Shown here piece by piece: positions 1-12,318 of a stretch of 64,000 nucleotides of DNA. The notes under the pieces were generated by a model. It was not told the origin of the DNA and did no database searches. It saw nothing but the letters and a program-made list of their open reading frames with translations. Source of the stretch: Sistotremastrum niveocremeum HHB9708 (lineage: Eukaryota; Basidiomycota; Agaricomycetes; Sistotremastrales; Sistotremastraceae). Each line of letters begins with the position of its first letter. Position 1 is the first letter of the stretch. A program made the position numbers and the translations under genes. The stretch is taken from assembly GCA_001630475.1 (NCBI GenBank), contig KV419394.1:1364001-1428000 (forward strand), written 5' to 3'.

Positions 1-160
1 CCGAGTGGTACCGGCTCTTCGCTAGATTCCATCGCCACCAGCTTCGGCGTCTCTCTATATCCGCTTCTTTGTTGTCCATCTCTGAGTCCCCAGTCCTTAT
101 AATCAACGGCGCTCTCATGCACCTCTCCACCCTCGTTCTCCCTCGCTCACACTCTCCCCC

Positions 161-1302
161 ATGCAGCCCAGACGACACAAGAAATGGCTCCCAGATGGCA
201 GTGGCGAGGTTTGGCCTGACCATGCCGAAGTTCACTTTATGCAAGGTAGGCCTCCTCTCCATCTCGGAACCTTTTTTTTCATTCGTGTTTCAGCCATCGA
301 CGAATACGAAAAGATCACTGCTTCCGGGTCTGCCTCCCACGGCGTCGAGGCTCCCAGCAGAAACATGTTCATCGTCCTCTACCTCAAGAAGAAGGGCATC
401 GAGCGCACCAAGCAGCAGGTCGCGAGTCACGTCCAGCAGCTCAAGAAAAAAGGTTATCACGACCAGAGTCAGTCACCTTACTTCTCCGTCGACTCTCTCT
501 CATCGTCTGTAGATGCACCGCTCCAGCACACGACCACCGAGCAGCGCTATGAATCAAAGCGCGAAGGCGTCCTCGGTCCATGGCGCAACAACAACAACGC
601 CGTCCCCACCCACCCCCACCGTCCCACATCCTCTCGCTCCCCTCGCATCTCCCCCGTATCCGGCATCTCCATCCACGTCGACGGCATGACTCCCTTCAAC
701 GTCCGCCTCCCTCCCCCAGGTCTTCAAAGCACCCAAGCAGACGCACTCGTCAACGCATCATGCAACGGCTCCTACGTCGTCAACATCAAACTTCTCGTTC
801 CAGCATACAACGATATCTGCGAACACATTATCACTGCTAAAGTCGGCTCGGCGATCAACCTTGCTCTCGATCAGGAACCTTGGGTTTTTGTATCGCATAA
901 ATTCTTTTATCAGGGGAGCATTATACATGGCGACAACGATCCTATATTCATACAGGGGAACCCCATATGGTGTCCTCTCCAAGTCCCCACTCAGCTTCGC
1001 GGATGGCCCGCAGCACCAGGTAGGCGCTCCCCACCACATCCTTTCAGCGCGCTGACAGTCGCACAGGGTCCTCGATGCTAGTCGAACAGAGTATCATTGG
1101 CAAGGTCGGCCATATCGCCACTGTCATCTATCATCTCGTCCAAGCACCCTTCCTTCCACCCTTGGACCTCACCCCCGCACACACTTACAACCTCAGCTTA
1201 TCCAGTCCGGTATGTTCTCTCGTCCCTCTCATCAATTCACTCGCCAATATTAAAATAGACCGATAGGACATCGGACTCCCCACTTTCGACGAGTTCTTCT
1301 AG
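161..1302 (+). CDS. TEA/ATTS-domain transcription factor
   Basis: Predicted DNA-binding regulator of the TEAD/AbaA/Tec1 family, which controls developmental genes and binds CATTCC-like sites. Proposed exons are 161-245, 294-1019, 1067-1209 and 1267-1302, giving 329 residues with consistent phases. The TEA domain occupies roughly residues 10-80: it begins with VWPDHAEVHF and ends with the recognition-helix signature RTKQQVASHVQQLKKKG, close to the family consensus RTRKQVSSHIQVLK. The rest is Ser/Pro-rich followed by a weakly conserved C-terminal part ending GLPTFDEFF. The start is uncertain: the ATG at 161 lies just before the domain, and an upstream exon could add an N-terminus. The C-terminal splices are inferred from frame continuity only. 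The class assignment is firm; targets and developmental role are unknown. Confidence 0.8.
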
Positions 1303-1418
1303 CTATTAGTTACTAACACACTCCTTCGCTTTCTATCTATTTTTATCTTAGCCTACCTTATACTTTTTTCGGACCTGTTGTACATTGGAATGGAATGTTG
1401 GAATCAATAAATGTATTA

Positions 1419-4203
1419 TCAACTCGAACTCGCTAATCTCAGCGCTTCCTTTCGAACGCGCGCATCGCAATGACTCGTACATAACATATGCAATTCATAA
1501 AATGAACTCGCGAACGCGTTCGATAGTTGGGGATCATCGACGAAGGGCCGATAAACGCCGTTACTCGCTCGATCGACTGTAGAAAGTAATGCATCGAGCG
1601 TTGTATGTTTCGCGAGAAGCACACGGATGGAATCGATGGCTCGTGCTGCTGATGCAGGGGGTAATGAGAGACTCGCTATCGCCAGCCGTTTCGCGAATGC
1701 TGCACAGCGCCATGACGGATGATTCGAATTCGAGGAACGGGAATGAAACATTAACGTCAGACAGCGGAAAAAAAGGTCTGCGCAACTCTGCGCTTGCGAA
1801 TTGACGCCACTCGTCTTCGTCCTCGTTTGGGATTGGGTTTGGGGACGGTCTTCGATCCCGATCGTGATGGAAAAGGGAATAATGAGCGTGTACAGGTGAT
1901 TCACAAAGTCGTCCAAGTCGATATTTAGTGCTTCCCCTATTCCCATTCAACCCCAAAATCAAACTTGGTAAGCACGAAAGAAAAAAAGATAGTGGCGCGT
2001 GGACTCGCCTTGGCCTGACAACAGCTCCGAAGCCGTAGCGACGCACAATAGCTGAAGTCGGAGTGCAGCCGTGTTATCGACATTTTCGGATTCGGATCCA
2101 TTCGTTTCCCGTTCGCGCAGACGCGTGATGATTTCGCGGAGAGTGGCTAGGAGGTCTTTGAAAAAGTCCACATTGACCAAATGGGCGAATTTCGATATAC
2201 CCTCTAGCGCTGGCGGAAGAAGCGTCAGGGTGGATTTCGGACTGTGGTTCTTCAAAATGCTGAAATAGAGCACGAATAATAACTTGAGTGTCTCAGTTTG
2301 CTGTTTTCGAATTCGAATTCCAAAAAAAGAAAATGAGCTTTATCCAAATTTGGAAATATGGCGGCTGCTTGGGACTTACGGTAGCCGCTCGCTCCTCCTT
2401 GTCGACTTCAGCCGCAGCCTCCCGCATCTCCTTTTCGATCTCCTTGTTCTCCTTCAGCGCCTTCTTTGCCTTTTTGCTTAAATGTGTCTTTGGGCCGTTC
2501 TTGCCTTTTCCGTGACGACGATCATTAACGTTGGAGTGGCCCGGCTTCTCGGAACCTGCTCCTGCTCCGGGTTTATCGGCATGTGACCGCGAGGCTCTCA
2601 CGGATAACTCGGACTTGAGCCGTAGGTGTAAGAGACAGGAGAGAACGTTCGGGTGGACGTTGAAATGCCGTTCTTTGATCATGCGGTTCAGAAGACGTAC
2701 TGCTTCGAGGGATGGAAGGCCTGTGAGGTCATTCTTGAAGACCGTGATTAAACTTTGTAAACAGAGTTCCGAGGACTGCCGTTCTCTCATGAGCTTCCAA
2801 TTGGAATGGAAACGAGAATGGAAACGGCTCACCTCGTCCCAGGACTTCTTGCTCAGTCGAGATACAACGCAACTCATGATATTGATCCGGAAATTAAAAT
2901 GTGTTGCTTCAACCAGAAGCGTGCACATGCACTGCAAGGCAACTTCGGCTAGCTCGCCTTTAGCTATTCGCGCGTTAGAATGGAAGGAGCATGAAAAGAG
3001 AGGCGTTGTCATGCCTTTTATTTCGGCTTCGAGGGAGCGCAGATAACTTTGATACACGCTCACGAGGCCTTGTTCCCACTCTCGCGTTCTGCTTACGAGT
3101 TGACTCACTTTTTCGGCCTTTTCTGCGTCTGTGAGACTTCGGACTCGGTAGCCTGGGATGATGTCTTTGAATACGGCCATCTGGGAGAGAAATGCAAGTT
3201 TTCGTATGATAATGTCGTTCGTCACTGGCTCAGGCTGAGTGGGAGTTGATATCTTGGGCAAGGAGAAGGTGTGAAGGCGGCGCAAGAGGCCCAACTAAGT
3301 AGAGGTCAGAGTCATTGGCTATCGAAGAGACAAGAGACGTACGCTGTTCTCGGGATCGCTGATGATGTCTTGACATATACTTCCCAGTTGGTCTTTGGCA
3401 GCTTGAACTCTGGCTTTTCGAGATGTGAGGCTAATGACGGAAATGACAGATGGTCTGCCAAAACGAGCACCAGTCGAGACGTCCTCAACAGGAGGAGGGG
3501 GTGTACTCGGTCCAGCTTCTTCGAATTCTTCTTCGCTTTCACTCGGAGAATTTTCGCGTGCGATTCGAATTTCTCCTACTTTCTGCAGACTGCCGTCTGC
3601 GAGCTTGATAGGAAGACGTTCTACGATGTCTGATTTGTCGGAATCCCATGAATCTCTTCGAGGTCGAGCTTTTGTCTCGTAGTCTTGTTCGACGTCGGAG
3701 TCGTGGTCTGATTCTGCAGAGGATACCGCCGAACTCCAAGAGTATTGGCTCTTCTCGTCGTCGTCTGAGTCGATAGAAGGTAATGAATCTGCACGATCGT
3801 TTGATTGTCGGATTGGTTTATGCAATGCGTGAAGACGAGCTTGTTCATTCTTAGACCTGTAATAGAATTGAACTTGTCTGTCTGGTAGCTGACGAGTAAA
3901 GGAATAATACGCACCTGGCTATCGCTGTCTTATCCAGGTTCTGAAGAAACTTGGTGGCACTCGTGTCCTCTGCAAAAAACTCGAGATCTTGCTCCGATAG
4001 ACCACTTTCATCGTCGTCCTCGGGAGCTTCGGGAATTGGGATAGTCTTTCGTTCCGACGCCTTGACTGGCTTGACTACTTTTGCTTTCTTGTTTTCTCGT
4101 TCGGAACGCTGAGGCGTCGTGATTCATGGCATAATAGATTCATGCAGAAGAGAAGTACCTTTTGAAACGAGGCTGGCCGCTTTCCGAGAACTTTGGACGG
4201 CAT
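1419..4203 (-). CDS. NOC3: Nucleolar complex protein 3 (NOC3 family)
   Basis: Pre-60S ribosome biogenesis factor; in yeast Noc3 pairs with Noc2 in nucleolar and nucleoplasmic pre-ribosomes and has also been linked to replication initiation. The N-terminus starts MPSKVLGKRPASFQK and is followed by basic and acidic stretches (SIDSDDDE, SPSESEEEFEEAG). The conserved NOC3 core is seen around 3300-2400, with the hallmark AVFKDIIPGYRVR and EKVSQLVSRTREWEQ. A lysine-rich segment (KKAKKALKENK) precedes the C-terminal CBF/Mak21-like repeats, which contain LFFRCLTLMF and AAFAKRLAIASLSLPP. There are at least six exons on the minus strand, with introns near 4160-4100, 3905-3850, 3350-3300, 2380-2280 and 2000-1930. 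The ATG at 4203 is preferred; in-frame ATGs lie a little upstream. The gene is divergent from APC5, with about 186 bases between starts. Confidence 0.9.
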
Positions 4204-4389
4204 GGCTGAAGAGCTGGCTGAAAGCAAAAAAGTTGGGCGTCTAAATAAAAAGCGCCCGTCGATCAACTCGTCTCCCGAACTTGAGCTTGCGTTCATTGCT
4301 AGACAGACCAGCCAGGTGTCATATCCTATTATCACTTGAACTTCACGCCCTTGAGCTCAAACTCACTCGCGAAGGCCGCGTTTGCATAG

Positions 4390-7192
4390 ATGTCCACTCA
4401 AAATGGCCCTCCTCCCGCCTCACCACATGTCTTGAAGCCACATCACGTCGTGCTACTATGTCTCATGCTCTACACCTTCACCGACTCAAAGACCTCTGCT
4501 TATCCTCCTGATGTCCAACTTCACTGCATGCGACTCCTCATCGACGAGGTCTCAGAGGTCCGTCAATTGTCCACAAGAGATCTACCCCTGTCCTTAGTAC
4601 TCAATCTTAGATGTCAGAGCCGAGAACTTTCAGTCAACTTCTGAAGGAAATCGTGGGAGATCATCCTAAAGGATCGCAGTTCCACGCGATGAGGGACGCG
4701 TTGGCTCAGTTGGTATGTACTGTCTTCGTCGACGCGACGATTAATGACCCGTACAACAGCCACGGTTGATTGATGATGACGACAGCGCGATCGTTAATAT
4801 ATTCAAAGGTATATCGTATCTTGGCTACGTCTGACTGAAGCCTAAACTTTCGCATTCAGATATGGAAGACCGTCTCGTTATGGAGCGCGATGAAATGGTA
4901 AGTGAGGTTGGGCAGCACACAATACTAGGTTCAACTTTCAACAGCCCGACAGATTGAGCTGTCGGTTTGAGCGACGATCACTGTTCGGGATGTTCTGTCG
5001 ACGATGTTTCCTTTCCTTCCGGAAACTATCGTTTCAAGGGGTGATACAGTTGAAGAACGACTTTTGTCGGTGGTGTGACGAAGGAAAAGGGCCGGGGCCG
5101 TCAAGAATTCGAAGTAAGCGCGATTATCATCTCGTCAGGAGTCTTCTGAGCTAGATAGAGGATTCGTTTTATCCGCCGACCGCAGATGAGAAGGAGTGGG
5201 CGAAACCAGAATACTTTGAACAGTGAGTATACCGCCATCCTCGGAGAACGTCTCTCACTGGAAGGAAATAGGTTTAAACGAGCGTCAGCGATCGGCGAAC
5301 AACATCGAGCTTTGGAGAACCTTCATCGTTTCTTTGAGCAACACTTCCCCGAGGGAGCAGAGCAGTGCGTCCCCGCCATCTTCGTTGATTATACTCTGCC
5401 TCCTAACGAGAATTAGATCCCTTCGACAGCATGCTCTGCTCCATTTGGCGCGGCATCACTTCAGCTGGGGCCAGCTAGGCGAGGCTCGGAACGTCTTGAA
5501 TGAAGCAATCGCTGTTGCGAGAACTTCTGGTGACTCTCTAGTCCTGCAGCATTGCATGAGGTTCGCCAGTTGTCGTGGATGGGCGGAAACTGTGATCTCA
5601 TCATGAATTTCCAGCCTTTTACGCCGTTTCCCGCCATCGGAAGACCAAGAGATCGCAGGACCCGTAACAATACCAATATCGCCACACCAAGATGTCTTGT
5701 GGGAGATTGATTCGCTTCTCAAATCAGTTCGTTGGCTGCAGATTTGGTGTTCGATACCTTACTCCCTCCTAGAAAGAGCCTATATCCTATGCATTTGAGA
5801 AGATCATAGAATCTCTTGGGTGCTACGACTATGCGACGCAAACGAACCCATCATTCCTAGCTCTTCCCCAGACTGAGCAGATGTCGCAACATGCAATACA
5901 GTCTATTCTGTGGCACTATTTGGGTGGGTACCGCCCGCAGACGGGAAGGATTATGTCATGGCTAACGTACTCTCGACATCGTGGCAGGATCTGAACGTTT
6001 AGCTAGTATCGAAGAGGATGCTGTGATTGCTCTGACTGATCCGGGCTCGGATGATGACCGTCGGTTCAAAGTGATAACCGCCAAAGCAAGACGGGTACGT
6101 GGCACCGATCCTGCAGATACATGAATTTCGTCTCAGGCTCATATTCAGGCTGCGCGACAAGGCAATGTCGAAACGGCTCTGTCGATAGCATTGGATCCCG
6201 ACACATGGAGAGGCCTTTCTCTCCTTCAATACAAAGAATGGGCGAGTACCATATGGAACATTCTTGTGTTGACGGCAACACGCAGGTAAATAACAACTGT
6301 CTATCGTCGAAGCAAGTATGATGCTCATTTTAACAGGAGCCAAGACCGATTGTACTTTGACTGCCTGGAGCCAAAAAACCCTTCCGGCAAATTGGATCTG
6401 AGCTACTATTATCACGACCAGGACGAGGAGCGCAGTGACGCAGAACATTTCGAACTCTATCGAGCAATGCAACTCCGGGTGCGTGAGCTGGGTCTGCTTC
6501 TTCGAAGACTCTTCTCAATAGGGAAACAGCGCGTTGGAGAAATCTCTGCTTCCATGAAACCACTGCTGAAAGAGCTATGGAGCACTGAATTCTCGGGCAA
6601 CTTCCAGAGGCATCGAACGGCATTGATAATGTACGCCGATCTCGCGTCAGAGCTTGGAATGGAGAAGAAGAGTATAGAAATACTGGAAGACTTGATGCCT
6701 CAGGTTGTGTCTTCGTTCTTTGTCGTCCTACCATTCTGATCCTCGTCTTAGCTCATCAGTGGTGATGACGATATCGAGCAAAGGGCATTTGCATGTCATA
6801 CCATGGCTCGATGCCTGGTTGCCGACGGCGAAGGGAGTGGTGAGCTTAACACTCTTACGGCTTTCATGGTGATATTATACTGACGAAGCTGAGGAATAGT
6901 CGAATCATGTCGATCAGCTCTTCAATACTTGGCAATTGCCGAGGAAGATTATACTACGTTACAGATCTCGGCTGCCCTTTCAGATGTCCAGTTCTATATG
7001 TCAGCCGTGCAGAACAAGCTGGGGAATATCCCGGAGCGAGATGATGCTGCTCGGCGCCATTTTAAAACCGTCGAAGACGCTCAGCAATGGAACAGAGAGG
7101 ATGCAAGTGCTGATATAGAGAAGGTGTGGGATGTGGTGAAGGCTGTAGGGGTCGCTATTGCAACCAAAGGACTGACAATACCAGAGGAGTGA
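4390..7192 (+). CDS. APC5: Anaphase-promoting complex subunit 5
   Basis: Scaffold subunit of the APC/C ubiquitin ligase that drives mitotic exit. The diagnostic Apc5 TPR-like block lies near 5420-5560, reading LRQHALLHLARHHFSWGQLG then ARNVLNEAIAVARTSGD and LQHCMRF, a close match to the Apc5 domain. A second helical block with KPLLKELWSTEF and ALIMYADLASELGMEKKSIE lies near 6540-6690. The last exons encode SCRSALQYLAIAEEDYTTLQ, then ISAALSDVQFYMSAVQNKLG, ending GLTIPEE. The gene contains numerous short introns, several N-terminal exons being under 100 bases. The ATG at 4390 is chosen because it is followed by a hydrophobic helix (HHVVLLCLMLYTF) expected at the Apc5 N-terminus. Exact exon borders in 4600-5200 are uncertain. 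Confidence 0.85.
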
Positions 7193-7586
7193 TTACTTCA
7201 AATTTTTGCCCAGTCTAGCGAGATGATAGTTGATTGTCGGTCGATGGGATCTAGTCTTAACCGGCTGTTTGAGGATACAATAAGCATGAGATAGTGACAG
7301 AGCATGCTGGAAGACATACTGCTGTTCGCATGCACTTGTGGAGGTTCTCTGCGTGTTCAGCACAAAGGCCAATTGAATTGATGTCACGAGATGAGGCCCA
7401 GCATCCCAGCATTAAAGCCAGCTCTTCGACGCAGGGCGTGAACGGCTTGTCTTGCGAGCAGGTGTCAGTATTAGACGGTTCTGAGAGGCTCGCATTACTC
7501 ACCTTTTCTAGGACGGACTTTGAGCTTTTTGATGTGCATCCCAAGCAGCGCGTACACAACACCAAACTTTGCCTTCACGTTTCGTC
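7193..7586. other. Intergenic, APC5 3' end to POLD2 promoter
   Basis: 394 bases between the APC5 stop and the proposed POLD2 start, both on the plus strand. It must hold the APC5 terminator region and the POLD2 promoter and 5' UTR. Open frames here are short, lack family signatures and do not continue into neighbours. I see no RNA gene or repeat. Confidence 0.6.
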
Positions 7587-9325
7587 ATGTCTACAACTAC
7601 ATTGTGAGTCTCAAGGCCTCCTACTTCATGAGCAGGTTTAACATCTATCAGATTGGAAGAGAGATTATATACGCGAAATCAGGCCACTTTTGTCGAGCCT
7701 CCGCCTTCATGTCGCACATTCGCCTTGGGTGAAACACACAGATCATACAAGCAGCAGTACTCCAAAATCTATTTTCATCGACTCCTGAACCTTCGACAAT
7801 TCGTGGAAGAGAGTGCTGCACGAAGGTGGCAGAGTGTCAAAGGTCAACTTCTGTTCATGAGTCTCTTTACCGGGGACCGATTTCTGTCACAGGCGGGCCT
7901 ACGATGGTGCCACGCGTTCTAGAGGTGGAAAAATCGAATATGTGCTGGATAGTCGGGACGGTCTTTCTCGACATGCCGATGAAGCCCGACGTCCTCGAAG
8001 AAATTGCTCGAGACCAATCACTACCCGCTCTCCCTCGTCCCGACAAAATATTCTCCCCTGCGGATGCCACAGTCCTGGAAGACGAATCTGGCCGCATCAA
8101 ATTGGTGGGGAAAATATTGCAAAAGCTAAATCTTGTCAGCGGCATCATTATGGCGGCTCTGGGCATGGAGACCGACGGAGGGGAATTCGAAGTTTTCGAC
8201 GCGTGCGTGGCGGGATATGCCCCTCAAGAACACGACGCCCCCTCGAAAATGCAGGTTGATAGTGATGGTGGTTGGTGACGCCAGAATGCTAGTTTTCCTC
8301 GGCTCTCACGCGACCCTCAACAGAAGAATGGATCGGATTGATCTCAGGCCTGGACATTGGTGAAACTGAAAATCCCGACTACAGGGGCGACCTTCGAAAT
8401 CAACTGTTGACCGAATATCTGGCTGCTGAAACTGGATCAGATGTGGATCAAGAACAGTCATCTGGAATATCGCGTCTCATTATAGCTGGCAATTCCTTAA
8501 TCCCCATCGACCCTTTGCGTGACGAGAAAGAGAATTTGTCTGGGGTTCCGGAGCACCAAAGACAAGGATACAAGCCTTCCGAAACTACTGCTGAACATCC
8601 TCTCGATCTTCTGGCCTCGTATCTGACGGACATTGTCGCCTCAATCCCAGTGCATGTGATGCCAGGAGCACATGACCCTGTGGGAGTGGCTCTGCCACAG
8701 CAGCCGCTTCCTAGAGCAATGTTTGGGAACCTCCGAACGTCCCCGCAACTCCTTACTGAGACGAATCCCTTGTGGCTCAAAATTGGTGACTGTTGGTCAG
8801 TACATTCGACACATGATCTGTTTGGATATATTCTGATTTCGACTTATGCTGCTAGCCTTCTGGGAAATTCCGGTCAACCACTGGAAGATATGTGTAAATA
8901 CTTACCAGATCCAGAGATTCCAGACCCGAACGCACGCGGCTCGTCACTCAGACTGCAACTCGCTCTAGCGACTTTAGAGTCGCGGCACTTTGCGCCCACG
9001 GCGCCAGATACAATTGACTGCTACCCGTACCAGGAAATTGAACCCTTTATCCTTCAACAGACCCCCGATCTCTACTTCTGCGGTAAGTTCCATGATATGT
9101 AGCTTGGTGAATCTTGAGCATCCATCTGGCTTGTCAGGCAATCAACCTCGATTTGAGACGACTCTGCTAGAACACAATGGTATCAAATGTCGAATAATCT
9201 GCATCCCTAAATTTTCAGAGACTGGGGAGCTGGTCTTATTCAATGTGCGGACGCTGGATGTCAAGGTAGTCAAATTTGACGCCGAGGGCATGGACAAACA
9301 AGAAATGGTTGATGCGGAAGCTTGA
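7587..9325 (+). CDS. POL31: DNA polymerase delta small (B) subunit
   Basis: Regulatory subunit of replicative DNA polymerase delta (POLD2/Pol31/Cdc1), bridging the catalytic subunit and Pol32. The first exon has only 17 bases (7587-7603, coding MSTTTL with the next base). The second exon (7652-7842) carries EERLYTRNQATFVEPPP and HRSYKQQYSKIYFHRL, the conserved B-subunit N-terminus. The OB-fold region follows (MCWIVGTVFLDMPMKPDVLE, then GRIKLVGKIL). The inactive calcineurin-like phosphoesterase domain includes GLISGLDIG, SRLIIAGNSL, VHVMPGAHDP and LFGNLRTSP-type text. The C-terminus ends DKQEMVDAEA after an intron near 9085-9136. The intron at about 8268-8323 has two possible donors. Only 67 bases separate the stop from the next gene on the same strand. 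Confidence 0.92.
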
Positions 9326-9392
9326 GACTAACAAACCCTGTACAACACTATACTATCCTTGACTTATATGTATTCGCGCAGTCTTTCGTCTT

Positions 9393-11027
9393 ATGATTGA
9401 TGATATACCATTGTCAAGTCTGAGAAGTCTCTCTGAGGTCCAAAAGGCTGCTCTTACCGCCGGTTTGTTAGTTCCTGCACGCGATATGTTCACCATTCTG
9501 AATTGACCCATCTGGGCACAGGAGGCGTGTTCACTCCCAAGGATCTTCTCTTGTCGAACGCGTCAATCGTCGCTCGACGCGTCAAACTATCTGTCACCGA
9601 TGTCAAAGCGATCGTACAGCTCGTCTGTCAAGAAGTGGCACCGAAACCACGACCCGCATCCGACGCAAAGCAAGCTGCCAGCGAGAGATTTACGACTGGA
9701 GACGATCGACTGGACGGTATCTTAGGCGGGGGCATCACCCCCAGTCTCATATGGGAGCTTTGTGGCGAATCGTATGTTATTCTTTCTGGTCACGGGCTGG
9801 GAGATTCTAAGTCTATATAGGGCTGCTGGAAAGTCCCAACTGGCCTTCCAACTGGCACTGACAGTACAGCTCCCTAAGAAGCTAGGCGGACTCGGAGGCT
9901 CATGCTGTTTCATCACAACAACAGCCACCCTGCCTACACACCGCATACTGCAGCTCATAGAGGAGCATCCTCTGCTCTCATCCACCACTGTCTCACTTGC
10001 CGACATTCATACCTTGAAGACGACAACGTTTGCTTCTTTTCTGTACGCCATCTCTCATCTCCTTCCCCCTCTCATCAAACGTCAGCGAACAACAGACGGG
10101 TCTAAACCTCTCCGACTTCTCGTTGTCGACGCCTTGACACCTCTGTTAAGGCCCGCAGACAAAGACGCGGCTGACAGTCAGTCAATTCGCTCCAAGAAGT
10201 TGTCAGAGATTGCTTCCGTCCTGCGCTCTGTTGCAGAGGACCATCGCATTGCTGTCGTTGTGATCAACGAAGTGACAGATGTCTTCTTCACAATAGTTCC
10301 AGAACAACATCGCCCTCGGGGAAACGAAGCTCTGTACAGTGACCAAATGCAATGGAGTAATATTGCGCACACCTATCCGGGCGAAGAGAAGAAGCAGGCC
10401 GCACTGGGCCTCGTTTGGACGGGTCAACTCAACGTCCGAATTATGATGTCTCGAACCAATAGACGTCGATATCTCGAAGGACCTGATCGACCCCCGAAAC
10501 GACGAAAACTAGATTCTTCTCAGACTTCTGAATCATCGTCCTCGCAGAGATCTGCAATGCAGGAACCCGAAGACCAAGCCTCGTTGATACGTCGTCTCAC
10601 AGTCATCTTTAGTACCGTTTCACGTCCTGCGTACCTCGACTACATTATATCCAATGTGGGTGTGTCGGTGGTTGCGCTGGACGTGCCCTTCGATGATGGC
10701 CCGATTCCTCCTCCTCGGCCACCAAATCCCCCGACAACAACCAAGCAACCATCCCCCCAAAAGGAGCGCAAAGAACCAAGCATTTCCCATACAGATGCCT
10801 CCCCTAACGTCCCTGATCCCAACGATGACAGTATATACTGGGATGACGACGACGACTTCGCTGCACTCGATGAGGAGGTAGCTCTCCCTGAAGTGCTCTC
10901 GATGTCTGACGCTCCACGAACTTCTGTTACGGTTCAAGATGAAGAACGGCTCTGGGAAAGTGTAGGAGACCCCGGTTTAGATGATGAGCCTGGAGAAGGA
11001 AAGCCACCAGAAATTGAGATCCCATAG
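9393..11027 (+). CDS. RAD57: RAD57/XRCC3-type RecA-family recombination protein
   Basis: RAD51 paralog expected to help load or stabilise Rad51 on single-stranded DNA during homologous recombination. Exons 9393-9462, 9522-9771 and 9821-11027 give 508 residues with a consistent reading frame. An N-terminal helical region (LLLSNASIVARRVKLSV) precedes the core start RFTTGDDRLDGILGGGI. Walker A is GESAAGKSQ, split by the second intron between GES and AAGKS. Walker B is LRLLVVDALTPLL, followed by the helix SEIASVLRSVAEDHRIAVVV and INEVTDVF. A long acidic, proline-rich C-terminal tail (from about residue 370, with PPPRPPNPP and YWDDDDDFAALDEE) is not part of the core fold. XRCC3 versus RAD57 naming follows family overlap; a different RAD51 paralog is less likely. 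Confidence 0.85.
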
Positions 11028-11280
11028 CTTGTTAAAGAGCCACTTCACCCAATCAGGCTTGAATTCTATCTTATCGTCCCGTGAATTTACCGAGCACTTG
11101 CACGTACTCTGAATCGATGACATCAACCCCATGGAATCAGACCCAACTAGACAAGAATGAAACATAGTACCATTCCATTGATGGGGACGTTTACAGTCCA
11201 TAAAATATACAAGGGCGAGATGGCGCTGGCTACTTGATTGCAAAAGAGAGAAGACCACAAAGATAACCCGTCCGAAACAC

Positions 11281-11870
<590 letters not shown>

Positions 11871-12318
11871 TATATCGCGCTGACGGGGAGGAATGTCAAG
11901 ATAAACAGACATGCTAAGAACAGAAGACGAACGCACTGTAGTGGTGGATGTTGATGAGGTGTTGGGCTCTGGCAGACGGGTGCAATGAGGCGTAGATATA
12001 GGGGAACTGACGCGTGCGCTACAAGGACAAACAGCTGAGCCTTCCCTTTTGGTCCCACTCCGATTGACTCATTTCCTTCCACATTTGGATAACTTTCTGT
12101 CAAATTCTACGCGCAGTTTTCGCGGGATTGACAAAGTTTCGCCACAATCTGTAAGAACGTGCCTGCCATAAATGGATTGCTGACTAACGAATGGGGCTGG
12201 CGGGTCATGCTGCCGGTCTGCCGTTTTGCAGAGCTTCCCTCTGTGCGTGATAAAGAAATAACCCGAGTCGGCACGCCATGGGTCCTCGCTGCTTTCTCTG
12301 GAGCCCTCAACGCCGTTC
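11871..12318. other. Divergent intergenic region, ATG8 / transporter
   Basis: 448 bases shared as upstream DNA of ATG8 (minus) and the DHA1 transporter (plus). Open frames inside are short and show no recognisable family. It is long for this window, so 5' UTR introns are possible. No RNA gene or repeat seen. Confidence 0.5.

Noticed and set aside
451-511. Extra intron in the TEA gene (GTTATC...TGTAG)
   Set aside because: The frame is open across it and the donor is poor; retained as coding, though not excluded.
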